64,000 nucleotides of DNA, from positions 1,871,501 to 1,935,500 of the forward strand of contig CAJHZI010000423.1 in the NCBI GenBank assembly GCA_905160935.1, given 5' to 3'. Below the pieces are notes generated by a model, which saw only the letters and a list, made by a program, of their open reading frames with translations, did not search any database and had not been told where the DNA came from. The translations under genes were made by a program, and so were the position numbers. This DNA comes from Enchytraeus crypticus. Taxonomy: Eukaryota; Annelida; Clitellata; Enchytraeida; Enchytraeidae. Each line of letters opens with the position of its first letter. Positions within the stretch are counted from its first letter, which is position 1. Positions 23,885-35,700 of the stretch are shown here, in pieces.

Positions 23885-24206
23885 CCATTTCTCAACTTAG
23901 CTTAGCTCGGTTAGCCGGCAATCTTTATGTTTCGTCACCCTCGCCTAATATGGTAGCTCACCATACACAATACAATTACAGATTCCATTAATAAATGTAA
24001 TAGAAGCATATCTGTTTGCCAATCTACGGCTCTCTAACTAGTAATACATAAACAGTTTTGGAACGATCTTGAAAACGCGAAAAATTTCTCAAATCAAGTG
24101 TACATTTTTAGCCTAAATTCTGGGGGAACATTTTCATGAGCGTCTCCCGATCAAAATTCTGGAGAGCATATGTCCCCCTGCCACACCCTCGGTGGTTACG
24201 CCAATG
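23885..24206. mobile_element. Right end of a hAT-like element (family 2)
   Basis: Matches 26,400-26,793 and ends in GGTGGTTACGCCAATG. The left end of this copy was not found. Confidence 0.55.
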
Positions 24207-24296
24207 GCTACTAAGCAAGAACTTAAGGCGGCAACGGGAAACCAACTCTGACACCAAATAATTCACAGTCTACAGGCTATATTAAATACAGGAGCA

Positions 24297-24798
24297 TGTC
24301 AGGGAATTAGAAGAGTTGGAAATGTGGATATGGAAAAGAATTGAAAAAATTAGCTGGACCAAAAGGTTACAAATGAAGAAGTCTTAAAGAGAGTGGGTAC
24401 AGAGACAGTTGATAAATGCATTAAGAAATAGGAAGAAGAATTTGATAGGAGAGATTCGAAGGGGAGATAGTTTACTAAAGGAGGTCATAGAAGGTGGAAT
24501 GGAAGGAAAGAGAAGCAGAGGAAGACTAGGTTAGAAACGCTATATGATCTAACTAAGAACCATTCGTTTGAGGAAAACGGAAGACGAAGAAGAGTGGAGG
24601 CATTAGATACCATGGCCCTGCCAGTAGGCAGTTCACTGGGAGGGAGAAAGGGGAAGAGAAATTGAGATAGGCTACATTAAGACGCGGATAAGGCATAGTG
24701 TGGGTACTTTGAGGGAGTTCTCTTTATGAATAGTGAAAGCAGCATGTGAGTAAGAATGTGGACCTAAGACCTACAAACTTGGCCTAAAACTATACAAA

Positions 24799-24829
<31 letters not shown>

Positions 24830-24865
24830 GGAGGGAGGGATAGGGAAAGAGAGAGAGAGAGAGAT
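24297..24865 (+). mobile_element. RTE-like LINE, 3' end, then (GA)n
   Basis: Contains blocks matching the C-terminus of the element at 4,070-4,960 in a broken frame (GTGGATATGGAAAAGAATTG, AGTTGATAAATGCATTAAG). The 3' end CATGGCCCTGCCAGTAGGCA leads into GA-rich DNA, and a GA/GATA array follows at 24,797-24,865. The unit 2 counterpart is 55,037-55,392. Confidence 0.65.
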
Positions 24866-25394
24866 CCAAATATTATCTCATTATCATCAATAAATAATAA
24901 AAATGGCAAGTACAAAATGAAGCTGTGGTATTAACTAGAAGATTCTGCCCGTTCAACCTTTCAACAAAAATTGTTAAAAGTCTACACACGACTGTAACAC
25001 AAGCGATGTGTAATTAGCATTGGAAAACCCCACAAGTAGTTAGACAACACAAAGGCCTATTTAAATCTGTTTTCTGTAGTAGCGCGAATGAAACGAAATA
25101 GGCTACTTTATCGGCGTTTTGATTTTTAAACGGTTGATATTATTCATGTTATCGTATTCTACATATTCTTGCAAAATTGCTATATGCTCTTTCGAAATAT
25201 ACAAAATCGATCTTAGTTAAGCCTATCATTTACTGTAAAATACAACCTCATTAAAATCAAGCAGTGAAGTTTTACTGTATGATTTATTGTGCTGCATAAT
25301 TAAAACTAAAGTTTTAAGCTAAGATAATTTCAGCAGAAGTTCTGTTTCCAAAAGTGGTTCCAATATCAGAAAGGGATAGACTGAGATTTGGATT

Positions 25395-25497
25395 CAGGTG
25401 AATGAATCTATGGATTAATGCAAATGAATCTATGGATTAATGCAAATGAATCTATAGATTCATGCAAGTAAATCTATGGATTCATGCAAATGAACAA
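25395..25497. repeat. 22-bp direct repeat, ~4.5 copies
   Basis: Unit AATGAATCTATGGATTAATGCA, written here in two parts: AATGAATCTATGG and ATTAATGCA. It is present with fewer, diverged copies at 56,026-56,100. Confidence 0.85.
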
Positions 25498-25700
25498 ATA
25501 CGATGCCAAATAAGCCTTCCAATCAGTATTTTATGAAATGTAATGATCTATAAATAATAGCTATGGCAACGTATCTGAAGACCCATATTTATTATAATAG
25601 GGGATAATAATTGTAATGGTTTGAACGAAGATATATTTAATGTAGGTAGGTCATATAATTGTAATCTTACATTTTTACAATCTTTTCTTGAAAGCGTGGA

Positions 25701-26793
25701 CATGGGCGTAACCACGATCGAAAATCTGGGGGGACACAATCATTGGCGTATCCACGGGGGGGGGGGGGTTGAGCCTGCTCCCCCCTTAGGCCCACCGATA
25801 AAAAAATTTAAACAATATTTTCATTGTTTTTATGGCAATTTCTATGTGTAAATATGTAAGAGCGGTGGTTAGGGGGGGACTTAGTTTCACTAGCATACAC
25901 AGTACAACTACTGGCTGGAGCCAGTGGCGATGTAGCTTCAAATCCTGGGCTAGCCCGTCACTGACATCGCTTTAGAGTGAGGAAACTGACATTAACATTA
26001 GCTTAACCAGCTTTTAACTTTAGAAATCGATCCACTGGCAGTGCCTTGCCCTGCATGGCAGAAGCAGCGCCGTGCTCAAATTCCTCGAGATTTTCTAACA
26101 AAACCCTGAATGATACTATAAAGTTGCATTTACAACTTTCAGAATTAAAAATAGAAATTAGTAATAAATTAATTCTTAGGCCTATCAGATGTGGCTTCTT
26201 GGTCTTTATCAGAAATTTATCCATGATGCAGTTATGCAGAACTTGGTTTACTGTCTATGAATTTATATTGTTACAAACTCCATAAGCTAAACCGTTATGC
26301 ACATTCTTCAGATCATCTACCGATGGTTCATAAGTTGACCTCTCAAGATACAATAGGCCTAAGCAGCCGCAAACTCTAGATAGGCCAATATTGTTTCATC
26401 CCGCTTAGCTCGGCAAGGTGGCACTCTCCCATGTTTCGTCACACTCACTTAACATCGGTCGCTCAACCCTATAGTCTCCTCCTATATAGTATATACTACT
26501 AAAGTATGTGACAGCAGGCTATATAGGAGTCTCTGGCCGAGCATACACAGTACAACCACAGATGTCATTAATTAATATCATGGAAGCGTATCAGTTTACC
26601 ACTTGATCTATAGCACGGCTCTATAAATGCTAGTAATACGTACACATGTAGTTATTGAGCGACATCAAAAATTTCTTTCATAAAGTATATATATTTGAGC
26701 CTATATTTTGGGGGGACATTTGCATGCGTGTCCCCCAGTCTAAATTCTGGGGGGGACGTGTCCCCCCTGCCCCCCCCGGTGGTTACGCCAATG
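25701..26793. mobile_element. Non-autonomous hAT-like element (family 2)
   Basis: 1,093 bp bounded by CATGGGCGTAACCAC and GTGGTTACGCCAATG (14 of 15 inverted matches). It is flanked by AGCGTGGA (25,693-25,700) and AGAGTGGA (26,794-26,801), 7 of 8 matching. Unit 2 has continuous flanking sequence at about 56,297-56,315 with nothing inserted, a natural empty site. G/C runs lie inside both ends. A second start-like motif, CATTGGCGTATCCACGG at 25,740, suggests a nested copy. A tRNA-SINE with A-to-B-box deletion is at 25,905-26,005. There is no transposase frame. Confidence 0.78.
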
Positions 26794-26829
26794 AGAGTGG
26801 ATATAAAATATAAACTAAAAAATAAATAT

Positions 26830-27107
26830 CTTTGAAGTTTATTGACGGATTCCAGTTATAACAGGGCTCTGTTTTGGGACCTCTGTTATTTTTAGTTTAT
26901 AGGCCTATCAATGACATTGACATAGATATTGTATCAAAATTTAGTAAATTTGCAGATGATTCTAAAGTAGCAAAGATAGTAAAAACATTGAGGATGCTGA
27001 GATTGAAGTATGATATAAAAATATTGCAGAACTGGTCTAGTGATTGGCTAATGGAGTTCAATGCTGAGAGATGTAGAGTTTTGCATATAACAATATACAT
27101 ATAATAA

Positions 27108-27157
<50 letters not shown>

Positions 27158-27815
27158 CAATATACATATAATAATAATCTAGGAGTTGAGTATACATTAA
27201 ACAATATAAAATTAAAATCCACAAATAGTGAGAGGGATTTAGGAGTCTTTTGTGGGTAGCTCTTTTAAATTTAGTGAAAATTGTAATAAAGTTGTAAATA
27301 GTGCTAATTGTGTATTAAGAATGATCAAAGAGCAATTGCATGTAGAAAGAAAGATATTGTGGTAAGGCTATATAAGGCTCTTGTACGGCCCAAACTTGAA
27401 TACTGCGTTCAGGCTTGGTGTCCATATCTTAAGAAAGATATCGATAAATTAGAAAGGTACAAGCCAGAGCAACAAAGCTGGTTTTTGACATAGATAGATT
27501 TGAGATTCTAGATTTAAGGAATTTTTTCTTAAGTCACATAGTTTCAAATGCTTGGAATAGTTTGCTAAGCGAAGTATTGGAAGCAAAATCAGTGAATGCT
27601 TTTAAAAACAAATATGATAAATATAAGAACATGTAAATTGGATGCTAACTACATGTTCAGTGTTATATATGTGTAGAAATTTGACATGTTGATATCAAGT
27701 TTTTATGAGTTGTTTTTTTAAAGTAGGCCTAATTAAGTATTTAACAGTGTACACTGTACAGATAGGGTGAATTGCTTCCTGTCTCTGTAATGTTATGCTA
27801 GGTTATGTTAAGTTA
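26830..27815 (+). mobile_element. CR1-like LINE with RT palm (broken)
   Basis: 26,874-27,104 codes GPLLFLVY, then the catalytic FADD box within KFSKFADDSKVAKI, then NWSSDWLMEFNAERC. 27,308-27,493 codes [17 protein letters not shown] and [12 protein letters not shown]. An AT array (about 27,115-27,155) and frameshifts interrupt it. It is present in both units (56,335-58,025), so it predates the duplication. Confidence 0.85.
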
Positions 27816-27893
27816 TAACGGCAAAGTCTACTGGAATGTATGGTAGGCCTTTGCCGTCTGTGTTTTCAGACTCCACCTAATCACTTAGTTATA

Positions 27894-29010
27894 TATATCC
27901 ACTTCTTTATTCGTCAACACGTGACAGGAACAACAGCAATCAAACCAAACAACATAAACATAAAGTTAGTATAAAAAATAACCCACCACCAATTACACAG
28001 AGCTACAGTTAGCCTAATGCCCTAATTAGATCGAAATACTTCATATATACTATTTTTGAGCATAGACCACAAACAAAACAAAAATCAAATAATATTAATG
28101 ATAAATTAAAAAGTCATCATTGCACGTAATAATAGGCAAATCAGCATATAATTGCACAATTAGCCACACCGACTTGAAAAAGACTTATACAGAAAGTGCA
28201 TAATTTGACAGTAATATATATTATTTGATAGCATAATAGAGTATCTAAAAGGCAAATTAAATGTCTTGCATAGGCTGTCAAAGTTAGCGATAATATATCT
28301 AATTGTAACATGTTTTAGAATACCATTACTGGGTAGCATGCAGGTCTTTCTTAAAAAATTCATTTCTAACTTTACCCTAATGTGTCTGAAATCTAATTTT
28401 TCTAGACCCGCCATAATAGGTTTAACAGAGTCCCACCTATTATAATGAAAGATTGATCTAAAAGCATTATTCCAAGCTACGTTTAAGTCATGAATCTGGT
28501 CTTTTCTCAAGTCAATACTAACTGTAGCAAAAGATAATATGGGTAAGCAGTGGGTTTCAAGAAGATATAATCTAGTGAGATCATTCATATGTAAAGATTT
28601 ATTTAAAATACTGTTACTGCTAGCATAAAATCTTCTAATAATGGCATTAGTATCCACATGTAATACGCTATCTGCTTTGAAGTTAACACCTCAGTACTCA
28701 AAGCGATTAACCCACTTTAAAGCCCTATCTTGTAAAATCATGGGCTTGATAGAAAATTTCGATGCTGAGCCAATTGCAATGCACATAGATTTATTAGTGT
28801 TAAATTCTAAATTTGGACGACTAAACGACTGAGAACATTGATTTAATAACTTCTGTAGGCCTAAAACTGTCGGTGAGATTAACAACAAGTCATCTGCATA
28901 CATTATTACTCCTGCAAAGAGGGGCCCAAATGCACAGCCAGCTTTAGTATTTTTTAACTCTTCTATGCACGAATCAGCAAAAATGTTAAACAATGCAGGT
29001 GAGAGCATAT
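27894..29010 (-). mobile_element. Unit 1-specific LINE insertion
   Basis: A minus-strand reverse transcriptase fragment. 28,691-29,008 codes LSPALFNIFADS and the catalytic YADD within VIMYADDLLLISP. 28,160-28,657 codes a C-terminal part with AWNNAFRSIFHYNRWDSVK. TAGTTATA flanks it at 27,886-27,893 and 29,011-29,018, consistent with a target-site duplication. Unit 2 is uninterrupted here (about 58,095-58,115). It is 5'-truncated, as is usual for LINE insertions. The clade (CR1-type) is inferred. Confidence 0.85.
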
Positions 29011-29039
29011 AGTTATAATTTTGTGACTATCTTTTACAA

Positions 29040-29930
29040 TTAGTCTATTTATTTACAGCAGTTATTACAAGCATATGCAGCTAATGCAACACGCATTCAG
29101 AAGCAACTACGCTATGACTTGATATGCTACTTAAGTGGTCTTAAATGCTATAATCAATGTAATTTAGCAAAATATTTTCGCTATCCAGAATTTAATTTAA
29201 TTGAATCACGTTTATTTCACTTCAGGCAACATCATACGCAAGAAATACATGAAATAAAGAGAAAAATGGCACTAAGGTCACGAAAGCACTAAAATGTGTC
29301 CTGAACAAACATAGTCCTAATAAACCATATAAAGTAGGTGAAAGCTTACAGCAAATCATGAAATTCAATCTAGCATATTGATACATGCTTCAAAATACCA
29401 CTGTACATTCCCTTTAATCCCAGTTTAACTAGGGTCGGGATATAAATGGACCTTCTCCACTCTTCTCTGCCCCATACCATTTCAAAATCGTGTCCATTCG
29501 TTTTAGAAAATTTTGTAGCAATTTCTGGAGCCTAGGCGCTCATTAACTTAATGCCCTTTCTGGCTTTGATTTGGATCCTAGTGATCTAATCGCCTTCTAC
29601 GACACGTGCACTCACCGGTTGATCTTTTCTTCAAGCAACCCGGACGCAACGCGGGGATGCTATTACTTTATATATATAGTACTAACATTTCTGAATTCTT
29701 ATTTGGCTCCCGAATTAATACCGATTGATCCTCTAGATAAAATGCATGATGATATTGAACTTTTCAAATTTCAGTCTCTTTTCCCGAGATGCCGCATGGA
29801 ACTAATCTTTTACTTTTCGGATCGGATTTTACCCCAGTGATTGATTTTGTCATAAACGACTATAGCACTCTAATTGTGTCATATTTTGCTTCATGTTTTT
29901 TACTGCCGCTGTTTTAGATGCTTTTAGGTA
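29040..29930. other. Shared unit sequence; SINE 3' part inverted
   Basis: 29,420-29,550 is the minus-orientation SINE end (CCCAGTTTAACTAGGGTCGG through CTGGAGCCTAGGCGCTCA). An 89-codon open frame at 29,571-29,840 is interrupted in unit 2 by a stop and indels, so I do not call it a gene. Confidence 0.5.
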
Positions 29931-29937
29931 CTATATA

Positions 29938-30022
29938 TATCTCTCTCTCTTAGTTCGCTGCCCAATGACGGGTTCATGGGATCTAACGCCTCCCTCATCT
30001 CTGTGTTCCGTTTTCCTCTTCA
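29938..30022 (-). mobile_element. RTE-like LINE 3' terminus
   Basis: (CT)n followed by TTAGTTCGCTGCCCAATGAC and GGTTCATGGGATCTAACGCC, the inverted 3' end of the RTE-like family. The same is present at 59,017-59,150. Confidence 0.55.
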
Positions 30023-30026
30023 TGTC

Positions 30027-30418
30027 CCCCGTGTTGTGCTCGGGTGTGGTTGGACCACTGCAATAGGACAATCGCAAACAAGCTGCTTCCCGTACGTAAG
30101 AGGCGACTAAGGCAGGAGATGATGATGGCAAGAGGGGACCCACCTCACCACGGAGTATTTTCCCCCAGGATTAAATGGTAGGCCTAATTAATCCATCTAA
30201 CTGAGGAAGGCAATAGGAAACCAACTCAGAAGCCATACTTTTCCCAAGCTATAGGCTACATAAGGTATGGATAGGGCATAGACTTTGTGAAGGGGTTCGA
30301 TTGTTGATCTAAGGAGTGCAGTTATGGAGCGAGTAAGCAGACTTTGAGTATGAATATGTACCTAGAACCAGCCACTTTGCAGGGCACTTATGAGAGTGAG
30401 AGAGAGACCACATACGAG
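30027..30418 (+). mobile_element. Long SINE (~390 bp) with RTE-type 3' end
   Basis: Head CCCGTGTTGTGCTCGGGTGT, middle GGAAGGCAATAGGAAACCAA, end AATATGTACCTAGAACCAGC and CACTTTGCAGGGCACT, then (GA)n. The last block parallels the RTE-like 3' end ATGGACCTGCCAGTAGGCAG. The best-preserved copy is 62,243-62,600 in unit 2. Confidence 0.7.
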
Positions 30419-30803
30419 TGGATCGTTAAATCATCTGTAACATTCTTTTTGCTATACCGTTATTCTTGGGGAATTCTGCTTATGAAGAGGAGGGCCCCTA
30501 TGTCTTCCTCAGCTTCAACTAACATTTACTGGACAGAGCAAAAAAGTCCTGTTTACTCAAAAACCCCAGTTTAACCTATTTAACCTGTTGTCCTCTATCT
30601 AACTGAGTTAAATTTGCTCAAATTTTTATTATTTAATTGATATTTAATTTATGCAGATTAGATTGGTGTCATTCCAGTTGATATACTTGAATTCGCAGAG
30701 CTGAAAACTGCACATTATACTTGAAATACGAGAATTGCTGTTAATTTAAATGAAATTTACTCTGAGGTACAGTCTTTGCCATTATTGACTATAGTAAGTG
30801 AGG

Positions 30804-30882
30804 ATGATTGTCAGAAAAATAATATCGGGAAAGCTTCTTAGCGGTTTCATCATCGTTGTTTTGTGCAAGCCTGTATTTGGAG
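30804..30882 (+). CDS. Gene B exon 1: start codon and signal peptide
   Basis: An ATG at 30,804 opens 26 codons: a basic start (MIVRKIISGK), a hydrophobic core (LLSGFIIVVL) and CKPVFG before donor GGTAAC, exiting in phase 1. An in-frame GTG two codons upstream is not a start in animals. The unit 2 exon (59,531-59,609) has the same 79-bp length and phase, and its ATG is at the aligned position plus one extra Asn-Met pair. Confidence 0.78.
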
Positions 30883-32597
30883 GTAACATTTTTACTGCTT
30901 GTGAAACCATATATTTTAACTTATTATTTTATATAGATTTTATATATTTCTTACATAGCCAATTTAAACTATATATATTTTATCCTTTCAACTATAGTTA
31001 AACTTACTGAAATACCTTCTTACACAATTTGATTTTTAAACAAAATATTTAAATGTACTTACTACTATTTATTGGTTTGTTTTAGTCTACTTATCGAAAA
31101 ATTAAGTTTGTTATAGTCTACAAATATATACCTGTGTCATTGGCCTATTTTCTTTCTTATATTGAATGCCACCTGCTGGTTACCCCTTGCTCTGTTATGG
31201 TTTAGAGATTAGAGGGTAGGTATGATTATCTATAATTAGATTCAGCTCCATTGAAATGTTCACGAGAAACGCCATATCGAATTTTTATAAAACTTTTCTA
31301 ATATTATTAATTATATTTCATTCTGCTTTACAATGCTAAAAATCGTATGCTTAGGATATTTCCTTTATAAGTCTTTCAGTGTGTTACGCCCATGAACATT
31401 TTTTCGAAAAAGCAGATGGATATGTAGTTAGAAAAACAATTCATTCAATCTCTTTGAATCCATTAATAAAGATCAATTTGTTCCTAGTAGTAATTTTTGG
31501 AGTTTGCGTAAATGTCAGACAAATATATATAATTATATATATAATATCCCAGGAAGCTCAGGAAGGCATAGGGAGAGATAGTGATATGTGTTTATTTCAG
31601 CATTAGGGGGCCCTCCTCATTATAAGCAGAATCCCGAAGAATAATGGTATATCATAAGGAACGTTATATGTCGGCCTCTAGATGATTTAAAGATCCACTC
31701 GTATGTGGACATGAAGAAGAAATCGGAAGATAGAAATGAGTGATGGCATTATAAGCCATGGACCTTCCAGTAGGCTGTGCACTGAGAAAGAGAGAAAGAG
31801 AGAGAGATTATCAATTTAATACATAGTATTTAATAAGTGCATGGCCATAATATCATCTGGTTGAATTAGTGTTAATTATGAAGAATTTTGTGGTAATGAA
31901 TAATTAGGGTGTTGCCTACGAGAATACACATGAATTCGTTTATTTTTTTAGTATACACAAAACTGTAACCTGTACGTCCAGCTGCGTACTTTATAGATCA
32001 CCTGCCACAATCTCTTCAATTCTCTGAAAGAAATTCGCAATGGCTGAATATTTGATTTAACGCAGATTTGTTTGTCAATTATGAAGATTCAGTTTGTAGA
32101 GATCCAATTAAAGTGTATCGCAAATGAATGGAATGCTTTTTTGTATTTTTAGATGGTGACTCGTGCAGATTTGACTATAATTTAATTACAAATAGATCTA
32201 ATTCAGCAAATCTGAGCATAACAGAAAGTTTCGTAGCAGTAACAACTGAATCGATTACTTTCAAATTTAGCACAAACTCTAGATGGGGTTTTCCACTTTC
32301 AAAGGCTATACTTAAATGGTTTCACGTATCATTGTCTTCTTATTTACTTCCGCTTAGATTTGAAAAAATATATGAAGGCTATGGCGAGAACTTTTCCTCT
32401 TTATATTATAATGTCACACATTTCGTGGAACCCGACGGGACTAGAGATGAAAACATTACTTTCAGTAGTCTCCAAATTAATTCTATAGAATTGAGCAATG
32501 GTGGATATTACGTTGTTCAAGACGCATCGTCAGGAACGAGTTGTATTTATAGAGCCTGGAATCTGATAGTATTAGGTAAGTTTGCGTTATGCACCTA

Positions 32598-32628
<31 letters not shown>

Positions 32629-32661
32629 TTCATTCCCTTTCTTTCTCTCTCTCCCTATTTT

Positions 32662-32722
<61 letters not shown>

Positions 32723-35700
32723 CTCTCTCGAATGCTCGGTAAAGTGGACATGTTAGGGATTCATACTTAAATCTGCTTTCGCGCAAAAACACCGATATAT
32801 TTAATGACGTCGACTCTTTCACAACGCTAAATCATTCCAAAACCCTAATTTAGCCGTTACCTGAGACGATATGACTTCCTTGGTGCTTTCTCCAATTTAT
32901 ACTTAGTCATTTTACGGTACGACATATGCATTTTATGGTTGGTCTATTATGTAAGGCCCGATCTAATAATACTATAATTATTTTTTTCAGTTATCTATGT
33001 TTGTATATTATTATCTCTTTCTTAAATATAAACCCTTTCAATAGAGAAATAGGCTAATCTCTGTTTGGCTCGAAACAAATTCGGGTAAATTATATTGTTT
33101 AAAATATTGGACTTTAATGTGTGAAATTTAAAGCAAATATTTTGTACCGAAGGCACATCAGTGTCGGAAAAGCTTTCAATCTAACACTGCACCTACACTC
33201 ATTAGGATGTCTAACTGATGTTCCTACCTGTACGGACCAAATCATAGAGAAAAAACTCTTTCACAAGTTGAGCCAATCTTTCTGAAAACTTTAGCTGTTA
33301 GAGTAAGGCCTACTTAATATTAAGTTTTATTCTTCCGTATTCCTATCTATAATTAAACATAAAAAAATTAAAAACTAATTTTGCATTTTAAGAGTTAGAT
33401 TGAGAATTCAAGACAAAATCTGAATCAGTACAAGTGAGAAAATGTTTGGACTACTTTTATTATTCCTTTTACTACAAAATTTTGATTGGAGGAATTTTAA
33501 GTTGCTCAGACAAGAATATTTTCTGGAATTAATTCGCTGACAATTATATTGGCATTAATATTGATTACATATTGAGCATATACAGTATAGTAATGGCCGC
33601 CTTTGTATGGTAGTAAAAGTCATCAGTAATTGAAAAACTTGTCCAGCAGCAGTGCACCAATAAGCCTAAATTATGAAATTTAAACTCAAATTTTCATTCA
33701 ATCAAGGTTTATATCAAGGTTTAAAAAAGGTTTATATCTAAAACTCAAATAAATTGCTTGACCGATAGGTTATTGAACTAAGCGGTCTTTTCAATCGATA
33801 GATTGATCTTTGCTAGTTATTTTTGTGATTGATCTCTGTTATTGATCTCTATCTTTGATCTGTGTGTTTGATCTCTTTCTTTCTTTGATCATTGTTATTA
33901 AACTCTTTCTTTGATTTTGTTATGTATATATTTCCTTGATCTCTGTTTTTGATCGAAGCCGAGTGCTAAAATACTAAATGAAATCTCACTACAGTGTATA
34001 TATATATTCAAAAACGTTTGGCTCAACTCTGTGGTTTACATTTGTATGTTCAGGCTTTTTACAGATACTCAACAGGAGCTCAAATTCTTATTCAGTCTAC
34101 TGCATAACTGCAACTGAAAAAACGATTTAAACGTAAGCTCTTTTATGTTTCAGAAAATTTAACGCGATGCTCAAATAACTACACTGTGAATATGAAAAGT
34201 TCAGACTACTTGAGCATAAACTGCAGTCTTAATTATAGCAACACATTTGAACAACCTCGTATAGATATATTTATTGGAAATCTACCTTTAAATGAAAACC
34301 TTCTCTGGAATATAGCATCTCATGAAACATCTGTAGCAACAAGCTATAATTTAATTAAGCTGAGCAATGATATGAATGGCAGGCAAGTCACGGCATTCAT
34401 AAATTTTACCAGTAGTACAAATCCAGCCATATCCAGCTATAACAGGACTGATGTGATCATTGATCAATTGTGGCTATCCGGTAAGCGTTTCTTCGTTTCT
34501 GTAGAGCATTGTGTAAAATCATAACCTCGTTGTAAAGATGTAAAGTTAAAGTTTAACGTCTCTTTCAGTATCACAAGTGATATTGTTAAACGATTCGGCT
34601 GAGCTTCCTGCCGATGGCCTCTTGCAGCTCTTCAAGCAAGAGTACACTATCCATTCGGCTATCCACCCAGTACGAAAGTGTTACGCAACAATGCAATATT
34701 TAATATTTCAAATGAAAGTTTGATAGACTATACAAAATTAAACGGTAAAGGTAATGTAATAGTCTCAGTACGATACTATTTTACTCATGAATTCTTTAGT
34801 ATTACTATTTTAGTATTACTATTATTGAACAATTGTCAGTAATTTACCAGGATCATCAAATGCCTAAATAGGTCACTTTCGTTGTGCCTTGATGACTTGA
34901 CGTCACCTAATAATAATTCTTTTTTCGTGATAACCACTCATGATAGTAAATTGTGTCTACCAAAAGCATCAGCCCGATACGCCGAACTATCTAGCTTTAG
35001 TTCCTGGCAATTGGCAATATCAGTATTTAGCTAAGATGTCAAAATGATCATCTTCGCGAAACATAAGTCAGATTTTGGAATTTTTTGTCAATAGATACAT
35101 AGCTGTATCTGTTATATTATTCTATTTAATGATTTGGGTCATCACCACTCTTTCGTGCTCTCAATTCGTAGGTAGACCATTTGACCATCCGTGAGTTGTG
35201 GTACTGAAGTCTTCCAGCAATGTACCTGTGCGGATATATTATAGAACTTTCGCCATTAAATCTCTAAGTAATGCTTATTCAGTTCTTGTCTATCTTACCT
35301 TCACGATGCAATCTCTGTAATTGCTCTTTTCAGCATGTTGCTCTGCAAATCTGCCATACTCTTGCAAAGCTACTCACCAAAACTCTTCTATTCGATCTCA
35401 TCAACCTTTGCCTTCCTATGAGGAGGTGTGTAGGCAATTAAAGACAAACCTTTTCGATGTGTCTTTTCCATCTAGCATTCATACGTTACGACCTGATCGT
35501 AAACCTCCTTTAGTTTAGTTATCTATATTTAGATTGGTTCTCTAGATTTTAGATTTTGAAAAATCTATTGCATTTTTTGCTCATTGGCTTGGATTTGGTT
35601 CTAAGCACTAGCAGTCTAAGTATTATTGTTGTCCTGTTGTCTGAATGATTTAGTTCACAAGATAGCTGCTCGACTGACACGTGATCTCAATTCGTTTACT

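Larger units (their letters stand above)
10876..35203 (+). repeat. Segmental duplication, unit 1
   Basis: The sequence is collinear with 40,796-64,000. It starts at GTCGTACTATACTG (10,876 and 40,796) and is still near-identical where the window ends (35,203 versus 64,000). Gene order, SINEs, the 17-bp minisatellite and both receptor genes are shared. Divergence ranges by eye from about 2% in some blocks to well over 10% in others. Unit-specific insertions include the LINE at 27,894-29,010 and the hAT-like element at 25,701-26,793. The true right end is unknown. Confidence 0.93.

Noticed and set aside
29571..29840. 89-codon open frame
   Set aside because: The unit 2 counterpart has a stop and indels, and no splice or start context supports it.
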